Source: Synechococcus sp. HJ21-Hayes (GTDB taxonomy: Bacteria; Cyanobacteriota; Cyanobacteriia; PCC-6307; Cyanobiaceae). Taken from it: DNA of 64,000 nucleotides. Numbering within the stretch: the stretch's first letter is position 1; each line of letters starts with the position of its first letter. The notes beneath the pieces are model-generated. The model did no database searches. It was not told the origin of the DNA and saw nothing but the letters and a program-made list of their open reading frames with translations. The translations under genes were made by a program, and so were the position numbers. Shown piece by piece: positions 47,057 through 57,995 of this stretch. The stretch lies in the NCBI RefSeq assembly GCF_024345835.1, contig NZ_JAGQBW010000001.1, positions 186,001-250,000 of the forward strand, given 5' to 3'.

Positions 47057-47832
47057 CACACCAGTGGGCCGACGTCGTCGGTGGGATCCATGAGCGTGGG
47101 CGGCAGGTCCGGCAGGGGGATGTTGCCGTCCCGGCTGGAGCCGGCTATCCGGCTGGTGGGCATGGAGGCAGCACCCACCACGGCGGTGGAGGCCCACTGG
47201 ATGTATTGAGCCAGGGCTGTGGCATTGCTGGCTTGTAGGGGTCGCCGCGGCGATTTGCCCATGCCTCGAGGCATCTGACCGCTGGCACCTGGTACCTCCC
47301 CTGCCGGCAGGTTGGCCAGGGGGTCGGGGCCGATGAACTGTTGCAGCACCTCCAGATCGGCGTCATGCCCCATGGCGATCGCCAGTCGCACGGCCTTCTG
47401 GGCCCAGGGTTGGCACATCAGGGCCCCCAGGCCTGCCGAGAAGTCGTCGGTGGGCTGGCCGTCCGAGATCAGCACCAGCACCGGCGGGAGGGCCCGCTCC
47501 TCCATCGGTGGCGATTGCATCTGACCCGCCACCAGCTCCAGGGCTTCGCCCATGGCGGTGATGCCGCCGGCCTGGAGGTCGCGCCACTCCAGTTGGTCCA
47601 CCGGCGTGGGCTCGGCCAGGTGCCAGTTGGCCCGGTCGGCGAAGCTCACCGCCCGCACCAGCACTCGGGCCTCGGGATTCTGGCGCGCCACCTCGGCCAT
47701 GCCTGGCAGCGACTGACGAATCGCCTGGTTGAGGGCCTGCATCTTGCCCTGGGCCGCCATGGAGCCGGAGCAATCACAGAGATAGATGAAATGCAGGGGC
47801 CGGTTGCTGAGCCGAACGTTGGGGAAGGGCAT
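47053..47832 (-). CDS. TerY-like VWA domain protein
   Basis: 259 residues. The metal-ion-dependent adhesion site DCSGSM (Asp20, Ser22, Ser24) is followed by a Thr in GGITAMGEAL and the Asp in LISDGQPTDD, a full MIDAS. The family TerY has this short VWA architecture; it sits between a kinase and a PP2C phosphatase, as in TerY-P triads. The C-terminal 80 residues are Pro/Gly/Ser-rich and disordered, possibly a phosphorylation target. Its start lies six bases after the kinase stop. Confidence 0.87.
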   Translation of the reverse strand: MPFPNVRLSNRPLHFIYLCDCSGSMAAQGKMQALNQAIRQSLPGMAEVARQNPEARVLVRAVSFADRANWHLAEPTPVDQLEWRDLQAGGITAMGEALELVAGQMQSPPMEERALPPVLVLISDGQPTDDFSAGLGALMCQPWAQKAVRLAIAMGHDADLEVLQQFIGPDPLANLPAGEVPGASGQMPRGMGKSPRRPLQASNATALAQYIQWASTAVVGAASMPTSRIAGSSRDGNIPLPDLPPTLMDPTDDVGPLVW

Positions 47833-47838
47833 GGTGGG

Positions 47839-49170
47839 TTAGCGGATCACCTCCACCGGGCCGGCAGCGGTGCGGAGACGTTGCAGGGCCGAGAGGTTAC
47901 AGGTTTTGCCAGGGGGCACGGTTACCCTCTGGCCGTCGCTGAGTTCGGCGCTCCAGGGGGCACCGCTGAGGTTGGTGAGGCCCAGGATGGCGGTATCCGT
48001 GGGGTGTGCCACCACCTGGGCCAGGGGATGGTGCAGGTCGTGGCTAAGCAGGGGATCGAAGTGGTGCGGCTGCAGGCTGTTGTCGGCCGCGGCGGCCACC
48101 CGGCCTGCGGGCGTCTGCAGCATCACGGCGGTGGGCAGGGCACTGCCGCAGGCCCAGCAGCGTCCAGGGGTGCCCGGTTCCGGAAAGTTTTCCTGCTGGC
48201 AGTGGGGGCACAGCACCCGCTGGTCCAGGCACTGGGCGATGGCCTGCATCCATTGGCCTGTGAGGGCCCGGCGGTTGGGCTGGTGCAGGCCACTGCAGAA
48301 GGTTTGCTCAAACAGGGCCTTCAGCCGTTCCGGGTAGATGGGCCAGGTGATCAGTGCGGCAGCGTGTTCGATGGGGTCGGGGCGATTGCGGGGATCCTGG
48401 GGATCGAAGATGAATACCGGGTCTTCGCCGTAGAGGCGGCGGCGGGCAGGTTCATCCAGGCAGCGGATCGCCAGCTCCAGTTGCCCCTTGAGTGGATCGT
48501 GGCGGGTCAGCAGCCGGAAGATCAGCACGGCCAGGGAGAAGAGATCGCTGCTGGCTCCCGGCCTGGCCTTCCCCAGCAGGATCTCGGGGGCCATGAATCC
48601 GGGGGTTCCCAGCACGCTGCCGAGATCGCGGCCGTCCACGTCCACGTTGTCGTTGTCGCAGATCAGTACCCGGCCGCTGGCGGGCTCCAGGAACAGGTTG
48701 CCTAGGGAGATGTCCTTGTAGCAGAGCCCTTTGAGGTGCAGCTCGTGGAAGCTGGTCGCTAGGAAGAAGCTGGCCCGCAGCACGTTCCGCAGGCTGATCT
48801 CCAGGTTGCCGGCTGCATGGACATGGGCCCCGATGAACCCAGGGGGGCGCAGGGCCATCAGATAGCCGAAGCCAACCTCGGCCAGCTGGATCTGCTGGCG
48901 GGCTTCAGGGGTAGGCCGCAGCAGGGCGATTGGCCAGAGGAAATCGCCATTGGGAGCCCCCAGGCGAATGCTCTCCCCCAGCCGGTGCTCCAGGTGAGGG
49001 TCGCGGGCGATGCAGGCCGGGAAATACCACTTCAGAGCTAGCTGTTCGCCTCCGATTGCCACCGCGTACACCTGGCCCTGGGTGCCGCCCCCCAGGCCTC
49101 CCTGGATCTGAATCGGTTCCTTGAGGCCTTCGAAGCGAAGCGTGGCACCCTCCGGCAGGATCCAGGTCAT
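47839..49170 (-). CDS. Ser/Thr protein kinase with C-terminal zinc ribbon
   Basis: 443 residues. Kinase domain about 15-300: Gly loop GGTQGQVY, Lys47 in ALKWYF, catalytic YKDISLGNLFL with Asp153 and Asn158, DND (residues 172-174) at the place of DFG, and GTPGFMAPEILLG. A zinc ribbon (Cys321, 324, 338, 341) follows, then a C-terminal domain of about 80 residues with beta-strand character (TNLSGAPWSAELSDGQRV, VPPGKTCNL). Kinase + zinc ribbon is the TerY-P kinase layout. The start overlaps the FHA gene's stop (ATGA). The DND replaces the usual Phe-Gly but keeps the metal-binding Asp. Confidence 0.87.
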   Translation of the reverse strand: MTWILPEGATLRFEGLKEPIQIQGGLGGGTQGQVYAVAIGGEQLALKWYFPACIARDPHLEHRLGESIRLGAPNGDFLWPIALLRPTPEARQQIQLAEVGFGYLMALRPPGFIGAHVHAAGNLEISLRNVLRASFFLATSFHELHLKGLCYKDISLGNLFLEPASGRVLICDNDNVDVDGRDLGSVLGTPGFMAPEILLGKARPGASSDLFSLAVLIFRLLTRHDPLKGQLELAIRCLDEPARRRLYGEDPVFIFDPQDPRNRPDPIEHAAALITWPIYPERLKALFEQTFCSGLHQPNRRALTGQWMQAIAQCLDQRVLCPHCQQENFPEPGTPGRCWACGSALPTAVMLQTPAGRVAAAADNSLQPHHFDPLLSHDLHHPLAQVVAHPTDTAILGLTNLSGAPWSAELSDGQRVTVPPGKTCNLSALQRLRTAAGPVEVIR

Positions 49171-49853
49171 GGCTGGGGGCGGCCGGCCTGCTCGATGACC
49201 TTGCGGATGCCGTTGCGGTGAGCCAGGGCGGTGAGTCGATTGGCGAAGCTGTGGCGCATGGCTTGGCCGTCCCGCAGCACCACCACCAGGGTGTGCTGCT
49301 TGCGTGAGCCCAGCAGAATCCAGCCCACCAGGGCCGCGATTTCCAGGGGCCAGAACAGCAGCGGAAACGGCAGCAGCAGCAGCCCCCCTAAGCAGAGAAG
49401 CAGCCACCAGCTGAAGATGTGGGGATAGAGGGGCTGGCTGCGCACTACGGCGGAGCGGATCTGATCCACCGCGAGCGTGCAGCCTTCAAAGTCGATCGAT
49501 CCGGCCGTTGGCGAGGGGGCCTGACGCGTGGCTGGCTTGGGGGCCGTCAGCTGGAACACGAGCACCGGCCCTTGGCGCCCCAGCTGGATTTCATCGCCAT
49601 CGGCCACGGGCCGGCACTGGTGAATCTGCTGACCCTCCAGGTAAGTGCCGTCCTGGCTTTGCCAGTCGCACACCACCCAGCCGTGGCTGCGGGAATGGCG
49701 CACCACGGCATGGTGATCCGAGACGCCTGCGCTGCTCGCCAGGCACAGCTGGTTGCCCTTGGCCTTGCCGATGGTGAGGGGTATGGCGGCATCGAGGGAC
49801 GCCACCTTGGCGGTGTCGCTGCGCAGCACCAGCTGCGCCTGGATCGGGCTCAT
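49167..49853 (-). CDS. FHA domain protein with C-terminal membrane segments
   Basis: 228 residues. FHA fold about 24-100: IPLTIGKAKGNQLCL, VSDHHAVVRH, DWQSQDGTYLEGQQI. The canonical Arg after the Gly (usually GR) is Lys (GK). Two membrane segments follow at about 146-181 and a basic tail. FHA domains bind phosphothreonine; the membrane tail suggests it brings a phosphoprotein to the membrane. Between two small genes with ATGA overlaps on both sides. Confidence 0.85.
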   Translation of the reverse strand: MSPIQAQLVLRSDTAKVASLDAAIPLTIGKAKGNQLCLASSAGVSDHHAVVRHSRSHGWVVCDWQSQDGTYLEGQQIHQCRPVADGDEIQLGRQGPVLVFQLTAPKPATRQAPSPTAGSIDFEGCTLAVDQIRSAVVRSQPLYPHIFSWWLLLCLGGLLLLPFPLLFWPLEIAALVGWILLGSRKQHTLVVVLRDGQAMRHSFANRLTALAHRNGIRKVIEQAGRPQP

Positions 49854-50125
49854 GGATCCCCCTTGCGCCGCCGCCACCAAAGGCGCCAGTCATCGCGCAG
49901 ATCGGCCCACCAGCCGCCATCGCCCTCCCGTAACGCCACCACCCGGCCAGGGAACAGCAAGGCCTTACTGGCCAAGGCCAGGGCGATCAGCACCATCGCC
50001 AGCAGCACCCAGCCCGGGATGGCTCCCACCCAGGTGGCGGCGAAGAAGGCGCGGGTGGCGTACACGCCAATGGTGAGCGCCAGCCACAGCCGGAAAGGTT
50101 CCCAGGGGTCCCGCTGGCGCTGCAC
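49850..50125 (-). CDS. Small membrane protein at the head of the TerY-P-like cluster
   Basis: 91 residues, GTG start. Two membrane segments (about 13-33 and 36-58) followed by a charged, Trp-rich tail (WWADLRDDWRLWWRRRKGDP). No family recognised. First gene of the six-gene minus-strand unit; the divergent PBP starts 31 bases away, so both promoters must share or overlap that space. Confidence 0.7.
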   Translation of the reverse strand: MQRQRDPWEPFRLWLALTIGVYATRAFFAATWVGAIPGWVLLAMVLIALALASKALLFPGRVVALREGDGGWWADLRDDWRLWWRRRKGDP

Positions 50126-50156
50126 CGAAGGGGAAGGGGGTTGCTGGCTCTAGCCT

Positions 50157-52436
50157 ATGGCCGGGCCGATGAAGATGCCGCTGCACCGCCTCACCTCCAC
50201 GCTGGCCAGCTCGGACGTCCGCCAGGCCTGGCGCCAGTTCGCTGCGGCGTGCCTGCAGGGGCCCTGGCGCCGTCGCCCAGCCGCCATCCGGGCTGCGTGG
50301 ATGTCGCTGCGCCATCGGGAGGCTCGGCTGGAACTGTGGTCCGCAGGCCAGAAGCTGCACGACCTAACCCTCGAAAACCGGCGCTACCGCATCGGCCGTG
50401 ATCCCGCCTGTGAGCTGCCCGTGGAGGCACTGGGGCTGAGCCGGGTGCACGCCATCCTCGAGAAGCCACGCGATGCCGATCGCGACTTCACCCTGGAGGA
50501 TTTCAATTCCGCCAATGGTCTGTTTCATCGCGACCGGCGCATTCGCGCTATCCAGCTGCGCGATGGCGATGCCATTCAGTTCGGCTCGCCGCTGAAGGGT
50601 GAAGCGCCTGTGCTGCGCTACATCCACCCTCGTAGCGCCCTAGAGCAGGCTGTCCATCTGCTCGGTCTGGCGGCGCTGGCGGGCTCGGGCCTGCTGGTGA
50701 GCGGCATGCTGCTGGCCGCCAGCATCGGCGGCGGCTCCAAGATCCGTGCCATCGCCGGTCCGGTGAAGATCTACGCGGCCAACGGGCAGCAGATCGATGC
50801 CAAGGAGGGTTCGGCCACGGCCCTGCCCACCCTGCAGGCTTATCCGCGGCACCTGCGCCAGGCCCTGCTGGCCTCAGAGGAGGCACGGTTCGGCTGGAAC
50901 AGCGGGCTTGATTTGTTCGGCACCCTGCGCTCGGCCCTGCTGGGCAGTGGCGGTGGCAGTGGCCTCACCCAGCAGGTGGCGCGCCTCTATTACCCAGATG
51001 TGGGCCGCGATGTGAGCCTCACCCGCAAGGTGCGGGAGCTGTGGGTGGCGCTCCAGTTGGAGGTGGGCTTCAGCAAGAACCAGATCCTCAAGATGTATCT
51101 GGATCGGGCCTATCTGGGGCTTGGCACCGAGGGCTTTGAGCAGGCCTCACGCCTCTATTTCCACAAGTCTGCCGCTGATCTGGATGTGGCCCAGGCGGCT
51201 TTCCTGGTGGGTCTGCTGCCCAGTCCCAATGGCTATAGCCCCTGCAACCGCGAGGATCCCGAGGCTGGCCGTGACCGCCGCAATTTGGTGCTCAAGCTGA
51301 TGCATGAGCAGGGCTATCTGAGTGATCAGGCCCTGATCGATGCCCGGCGCCGGCCGCTTAACATCGATGCCTCGGCTTGCCGGGAAACCATTTTCTCCAG
51401 CTATCCGTTCTTCAGCGACTACGTCCGCGGCGAGTTGGAGGGCACCCGCTTCGGCCTCAACCTCTCCGAGCAGGAGGCCGGGGGAAACTACATGGTGGTG
51501 AGCACGATCGATCCCCGGATGCAGCAGTTGGCGCAGCAGCAACTGCAGCGTTTTCTGGAGGGGCCGGCGGCTTCCGTGGGGCTCACCCAGGGGGCCCTGA
51601 TCTCGCTCCAGATCGAGAGCGGCGACATCCTCGCCTACGTGGGTGGCGGCGACTATTCGCGCTCCAGCTTCGATCGGGTGCAGGCCCTGCGCCAGCCGGG
51701 CTCCACCTTCAAGTTGTTTCCCTTCCTGGCGGCTCTCGAGTCTGGGGTGAAGCCCAGTGATCCGATCTCCTGCGCCCCCTTCAGCTATGTGGCCGGCTGT
51801 CGCCACGGGGCCGGTAGCGTCAGCGTGGCCGATGGTTTTGCCCTCTCGGAAAACGTGGTGGCCCTGCGGCTGTCGGAGAAGGCCGGCTTCAACCAGGTGG
51901 TGCGCAAGGCCCGCCAGCTGGGTATCAGCACTCCCCTGGATGCCGATGCCAGTGCCATGCTCGGCGGCCGGGAAACCTACCTCTACGAGATGGCGCGTGC
52001 TTATGCGGTGGTGGCCAATGGCGGCCGTTCCGTGCCCATGCACGGCGTCGACAAGATCTACGACCTCGGTGTCTGTCAGTCGATCCTCAGCCTCAGCACC
52101 TGCCCGGAGCGCGGCATCACCACTCCCATTGGCGAAACTCCGCGCCAACTGATCAGCCCCGAGGTGGCAGCGAGTCTCGATGGGCTCCTGGCGGGGGTGG
52201 TGCAACGAGGCACCGGCAAGCCCGCGGCGGTGGTGGCGGATGCCCGCGGCAAGACTGGCACCACCAACAACGGGGTGGATGTGCTCTTCATCGGCTATTC
52301 CCCGGCTATGAAGATCCTCACCGCGATCTGGATGGGCAATGACGACAATCGCCCGGCTGAGGCGGCTAGTGGTGCCTTGGTGGCGGAGCTGTGGGGCCGC
52401 TACATGCAGGCTGTGGCTGCGGCGTCAGCCGGCTGA
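50157..52436 (+). CDS. Bifunctional class A penicillin-binding protein with N-terminal FHA domain
   Basis: 759 residues. FHA domain about 58-146 (YRIGRDPACELPVEALGLSR ... SANGLF), membrane anchor about 164-190, GT51 glycosyltransferase with SEEARFGWNSGLDLFG (catalytic Glu near 241-242) and GSGLTQQVARLYY, then transpeptidase with Ser516-Thr-Phe-Lys519, Ser564-Glu-Asn566 and Lys699-Thr-Gly701. It polymerises and crosslinks peptidoglycan in the periplasm while the FHA faces the cytosol and could read a phosphothreonine. ATG alternatives lie at 50169 and 50175. Divergent from the kinase/phosphatase cluster by 31 bases. Confidence 0.9.
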   Translation: MAGPMKMPLHRLTSTLASSDVRQAWRQFAAACLQGPWRRRPAAIRAAWMSLRHREARLELWSAGQKLHDLTLENRRYRIGRDPACELPVEALGLSRVHAILEKPRDADRDFTLEDFNSANGLFHRDRRIRAIQLRDGDAIQFGSPLKGEAPVLRYIHPRSALEQAVHLLGLAALAGSGLLVSGMLLAASIGGGSKIRAIAGPVKIYAANGQQIDAKEGSATALPTLQAYPRHLRQALLASEEARFGWNSGLDLFGTLRSALLGSGGGSGLTQQVARLYYPDVGRDVSLTRKVRELWVALQLEVGFSKNQILKMYLDRAYLGLGTEGFEQASRLYFHKSAADLDVAQAAFLVGLLPSPNGYSPCNREDPEAGRDRRNLVLKLMHEQGYLSDQALIDARRRPLNIDASACRETIFSSYPFFSDYVRGELEGTRFGLNLSEQEAGGNYMVVSTIDPRMQQLAQQQLQRFLEGPAASVGLTQGALISLQIESGDILAYVGGGDYSRSSFDRVQALRQPGSTFKLFPFLAALESGVKPSDPISCAPFSYVAGCRHGAGSVSVADGFALSENVVALRLSEKAGFNQVVRKARQLGISTPLDADASAMLGGRETYLYEMARAYAVVANGGRSVPMHGVDKIYDLGVCQSILSLSTCPERGITTPIGETPRQLISPEVAASLDGLLAGVVQRGTGKPAAVVADARGKTGTTNNGVDVLFIGYSPAMKILTAIWMGNDDNRPAEAASGALVAELWGRYMQAVAAASAG

Positions 52437-53528
52437 CGCCTTCAGCAAGTTCTGGCCCCAGCTGATCAGGCCCCACAACACGCCCAGTACGAAACCCCAC
52501 CACCACTGGCAGCAGAGCAGGCGCTCCAGGGGGCCACTGGCATCGGCATTGTCCTGACGGGGTAGCTGCCAGCCCAGTTGCAGGGCCCCGTATACCATGA
52601 GCAGCACCCAGGCAGGAATGGCGATTGGCCCCACGTTGAAGCTGAGCTGCCGCCAGTGCAGCATGCTCAGGCTTGCGCCCAGGGCGATGAGTGCGCTGAT
52701 GGATCCTGAGGCGCCCGACCAGGTTCTTGCTATGGCGAAGCGCTGGGCCATGACGGTGGAGAGCGTCAGGGTGGCCAGGGCTGTGAGGCTGTAGCGCAGC
52801 ACCACATCGCCCAGCTGCAGGGCTGAAGAGCCCAGCAGGATCAGCAGGGCCACCAGGTTCACCGCTGCCTCGGCTCTATTGGCATGCACCCATGGAGCCG
52901 CTAGCCAGCGCCAGGCCTGCCTGGGGTCACCAGCGGATTGCTCGTTGAGAATCCAGCTCCTCCGCCACCGTTTCAGCGGCCCCAGGGCCAGGGCCTGCAG
53001 CAGGCCCAGCACAACCACCAGCACTACGCCGCCGCTCCAGCCCAGGCCTTCAAACAGTTCGCGATCCAGCTCGCGGCTGGCCCAGCTGAGCACCAGGGCT
53101 CCCCCTGCCGCAAGGCCCAGGCCTGGGGCGAAGGGCCTCAGCTCCTGGACGATGCCTTCCCATCGCCGGGTCGCCCGCGTGGGTTTGGGCATGGGGGTGG
53201 GCTGGGCTGGCTGCCGCGGTATGGCCACGCCCGTGGCGGCTTCCAGCAGGTTGAGCAGTTCCTGCAGTACGGCGGGGGCGTAGGTGCTGGCGAGCTGCTC
53301 AGCCAGGCTGGTGAGGGCCGAGCGCTGGGCGGCGCCTTTCTGGTGCAGAGCCTGGAGCAGCAGGCGTTGGCTAGCGAGATCCCGAACCGGCCCCTTCAGG
53401 CTGTCGTCAGCTCCAAGGGCATCTACCAGGCGATTGCCCAGAGCCTGGCCGCTCTCGAGCCCAGCGCCGCCTCCCTCCAGCCAGCTCTTGAGCTGGAGTC
53501 CCAGCCGTTGCCCGGTGCCCTTCACCAC
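52425..53528 (-). CDS. Rhomboid-like membrane protein, probable pseudoprotease
   Basis: 367 residues, GTG start (two in tandem). A soluble helical N-terminus of about 125 residues precedes six or seven membrane segments. The rhomboid core is suggested by WLAAPWVHANRAEAAVNLVA (L4/TM2-like) and WSGASGSISALIALGA with the nucleophile-type Ser274 in GASG. The sixth segment reads CQWWWGFVLGVLWG where active rhomboids have AHxxGxxxG: the catalytic His is Trp342. I infer an inactive rhomboid. Converges on the PBP gene with a 12-base overlap. Confidence 0.65.
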   Translation of the reverse strand: MVKGTGQRLGLQLKSWLEGGGAGLESGQALGNRLVDALGADDSLKGPVRDLASQRLLLQALHQKGAAQRSALTSLAEQLASTYAPAVLQELLNLLEAATGVAIPRQPAQPTPMPKPTRATRRWEGIVQELRPFAPGLGLAAGGALVLSWASRELDRELFEGLGWSGGVVLVVVLGLLQALALGPLKRWRRSWILNEQSAGDPRQAWRWLAAPWVHANRAEAAVNLVALLILLGSSALQLGDVVLRYSLTALATLTLSTVMAQRFAIARTWSGASGSISALIALGASLSMLHWRQLSFNVGPIAIPAWVLLMVYGALQLGWQLPRQDNADASGPLERLLCCQWWWGFVLGVLWGLISWGQNLLKASAG

Positions 53529-53586
53529 TGGCTGTTGTGCGCCATTGCTCGCGAATCTATCGATGGGCTCGGCAGCGTTCTCACGA

Positions 53587-53613
53587 AGAACCCCCTGGCC
53601 AGAGACCAGGGGG
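53587..53613 (-). terminator. Probable terminator of the atpDC transcript
   Basis: CCCCCTGG and CCAGGGGG make an eight-base-pair stem with a seven-base loop; on the minus strand it is followed by TTCTT, a short T-rich stretch. 36 bases past the epsilon stop. Confidence 0.6.
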
Positions 53614-53648
53614 CAAGGACTGCGTGGGTCGGTGCTTCGATCGTGGAA

Positions 53649-54056
53649 TCAGTTGGCCTTGGTGGCCTGCAGGCGAGCGCGAGCGCGGGCTAGCTCTTGC
53701 TGGGCCTTCACCTTCTCGGTGCTGGGGGCTTGGCCTTCGAACTTGGCAGCGGCACCCTTGGCTGTTTCCAGCTCCTGGGCAGCTGATTCGGCGTTGATGG
53801 CCGAACCAAGCTCGGCGCCGTTCACCAGCACCGTCACCTCGTCGGATTCCACTTCGGCAAAACCGCCGAGTAGGGCAATCGCTTTCCAGCCACCAGCATC
53901 ACGGACCCGCAGCACGCCCGTATCCAGGGCGGTGAGTAGGGACACGTGGCCGGGCAGGATGCCGAGCTGACCGGTGGTGCTGGGCAGGATCACTTCGTCG
54001 GCATTGCCGTCGAAGACGCTCTGGTCAGGAGCGAGGATGCGAAGAGTCAAGGACAT
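53649..54056 (-). CDS. atpC: ATP synthase F1 subunit epsilon
   Basis: 135 residues. SLTLRILAPDQSVFDGNADEVILPSTTGQLGILPGH is the N-terminal beta-sandwich, and the C-terminal two-helix part carries an Ala/Glu/Arg-rich sequence (KVKAQQELARARARLQA). Part of the rotor and an inhibitor of hydrolysis. Five bases after the beta gene, the usual cyanobacterial atpD-atpC pair. Confidence 0.97.
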   Translation of the reverse strand: MSLTLRILAPDQSVFDGNADEVILPSTTGQLGILPGHVSLLTALDTGVLRVRDAGGWKAIALLGGFAEVESDEVTVLVNGAELGSAINAESAAQELETAKGAAAKFEGQAPSTEKVKAQQELARARARLQATKAN

Positions 54057-54061
54057 CAGGA

Positions 54062-55582
<1,521 letters not shown>

Positions 55583-55605
55583 TTACCACTGCGCCTGTCG
55601 TCAGG

Positions 55606-55624
55606 GGACCGGCCCCGCCGGTCC
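55606..55624. repeat. Perfect inverted repeat in the atpD/groES spacer
   Basis: GGACCGGC and GCCGGTCC flank three C bases. It could be a DNA operator for the atpD promoter or form a hairpin in the atpD leader, being about 85-100 bases before the atpD start. Confidence 0.45.
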
Positions 55625-55710
55625 GTTCAGCCCTGTTCGGTTCCGCGCCACCGCGAGTTCGGTCAACCGCCCCGGCAGCACCTTGCCCGGGGGGTGGCCG
55701 CCCCCATAGG

Positions 55711-55737
55711 TTGGCACTCAAGGCACGCGAGTGCTAA
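55711..55737 (+). promoter_or_regulatory. CIRCE operator of groESL (HrcA site)
   Basis: TTGGCACTC-N9-GAGTGCTAA, one mismatch from the CIRCE consensus TTAGCACTC-N9-GAGTGCTAA, about 80 bases before groES. HrcA binds CIRCE to repress groESL until heat stress. Confidence 0.93.
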
Positions 55738-55817
55738 CTCGTTGCCAACTGTGGCGTCATTGGCGCCATGCCAATGGTTTCGCAACCTGGTTTCGCAACC
55801 CTCATCGCAATCCATCC

Positions 55818-56129
55818 ATGGCTGCTGTTTCCCTCAGCGTTTCCACCGTCAAGCCCCTCGGCGACCGCATCTTCATCAAGGTCTCCGAGTCTGAAGAAAA
55901 AACCGCCGGCGGCATCCTGCTGCCCGACACCGCCAAGGAAAAGCCCCAGGTGGGTGAGGTGGTGCAGATCGGCCCTGGCAAGCGCAACGACGACGGCACC
56001 CGTCAGGCTCCTGAAGTGAGCATCGGCGACAAGGTGCTGTACAGCAAGTACGCCGGTACCGACATCAAGCTCGGCAGCGACGAGTACGTGCTGCTCTCCG
56101 AGAAGGACATCCTGGCCGTCGTCAACTGA
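55818..56129 (+). CDS. groES: Co-chaperonin GroES
   Basis: 103 residues. [33 protein letters not shown] with the mobile loop, [17 protein letters not shown] and DILAVVN are canonical. It caps GroEL. The ATG giving [10 protein letters not shown] is chosen; an upstream frame overlaps CIRCE. groEL follows after 57 bases under the same CIRCE-controlled promoter. Confidence 0.98.
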   Translation: MAAVSLSVSTVKPLGDRIFIKVSESEEKTAGGILLPDTAKEKPQVGEVVQIGPGKRNDDGTRQAPEVSIGDKVLYSKYAGTDIKLGSDEYVLLSEKDILAVVN

Positions 56130-56159
56130 CGCGCAGCGCCCAGGTTTTTAGTTCATTGA

Positions 56160-57821
<1,662 letters not shown>

Positions 57822-57867
57822 TCGCATGATGGGGGCCTTCGCGGTCCCTCTCCATCATGTGCAGTGA

Positions 57868-57900
57868 GGGCAGAAGGGTTTTCCTTCTGCCCTTTTTTGT
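57868..57900 (+). terminator. Intrinsic terminator after groEL
   Basis: GGGCAGAAGG and CCTTCTGCCC form a ten-base-pair stem with a five-base loop, followed by TTTTTT. It lies 46 bases past the groEL stop. Confidence 0.95.
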
Positions 57901-57943
57901 TGTCCGTACACCCAACCTGGCCCATTTGTCCCAGCTGTATCGG

Positions 57944-57949
57944 TTGACA
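57944..57949 (+). promoter_or_regulatory. Possible -35 element upstream of amt
   Basis: Perfect TTGACA. No good -10 is at 17 bases; the NtcA box starts 18 bases on. May be part of a promoter overlapped by NtcA, or chance. Confidence 0.35.
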
Positions 57950-57967
57950 CCCTGAAATGCTCTTTTG

Positions 57968-57981
57968 GTAGCAACGGCTAC
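57968..57981 (+). promoter_or_regulatory. NtcA-binding site upstream of amt
   Basis: GTA-GCAACGGC-TAC fits the NtcA consensus GTA-N8-TAC exactly, immediately upstream of the ammonium transporter gene. NtcA is the cyanobacterial nitrogen regulator and activates amt genes when 2-oxoglutarate is high. It lies only 14-26 bases before the possible start codons, closer than the usual activator geometry. Confidence 0.75.
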
Positions 57982-57995
57982 CAACTAGAGGTCCC

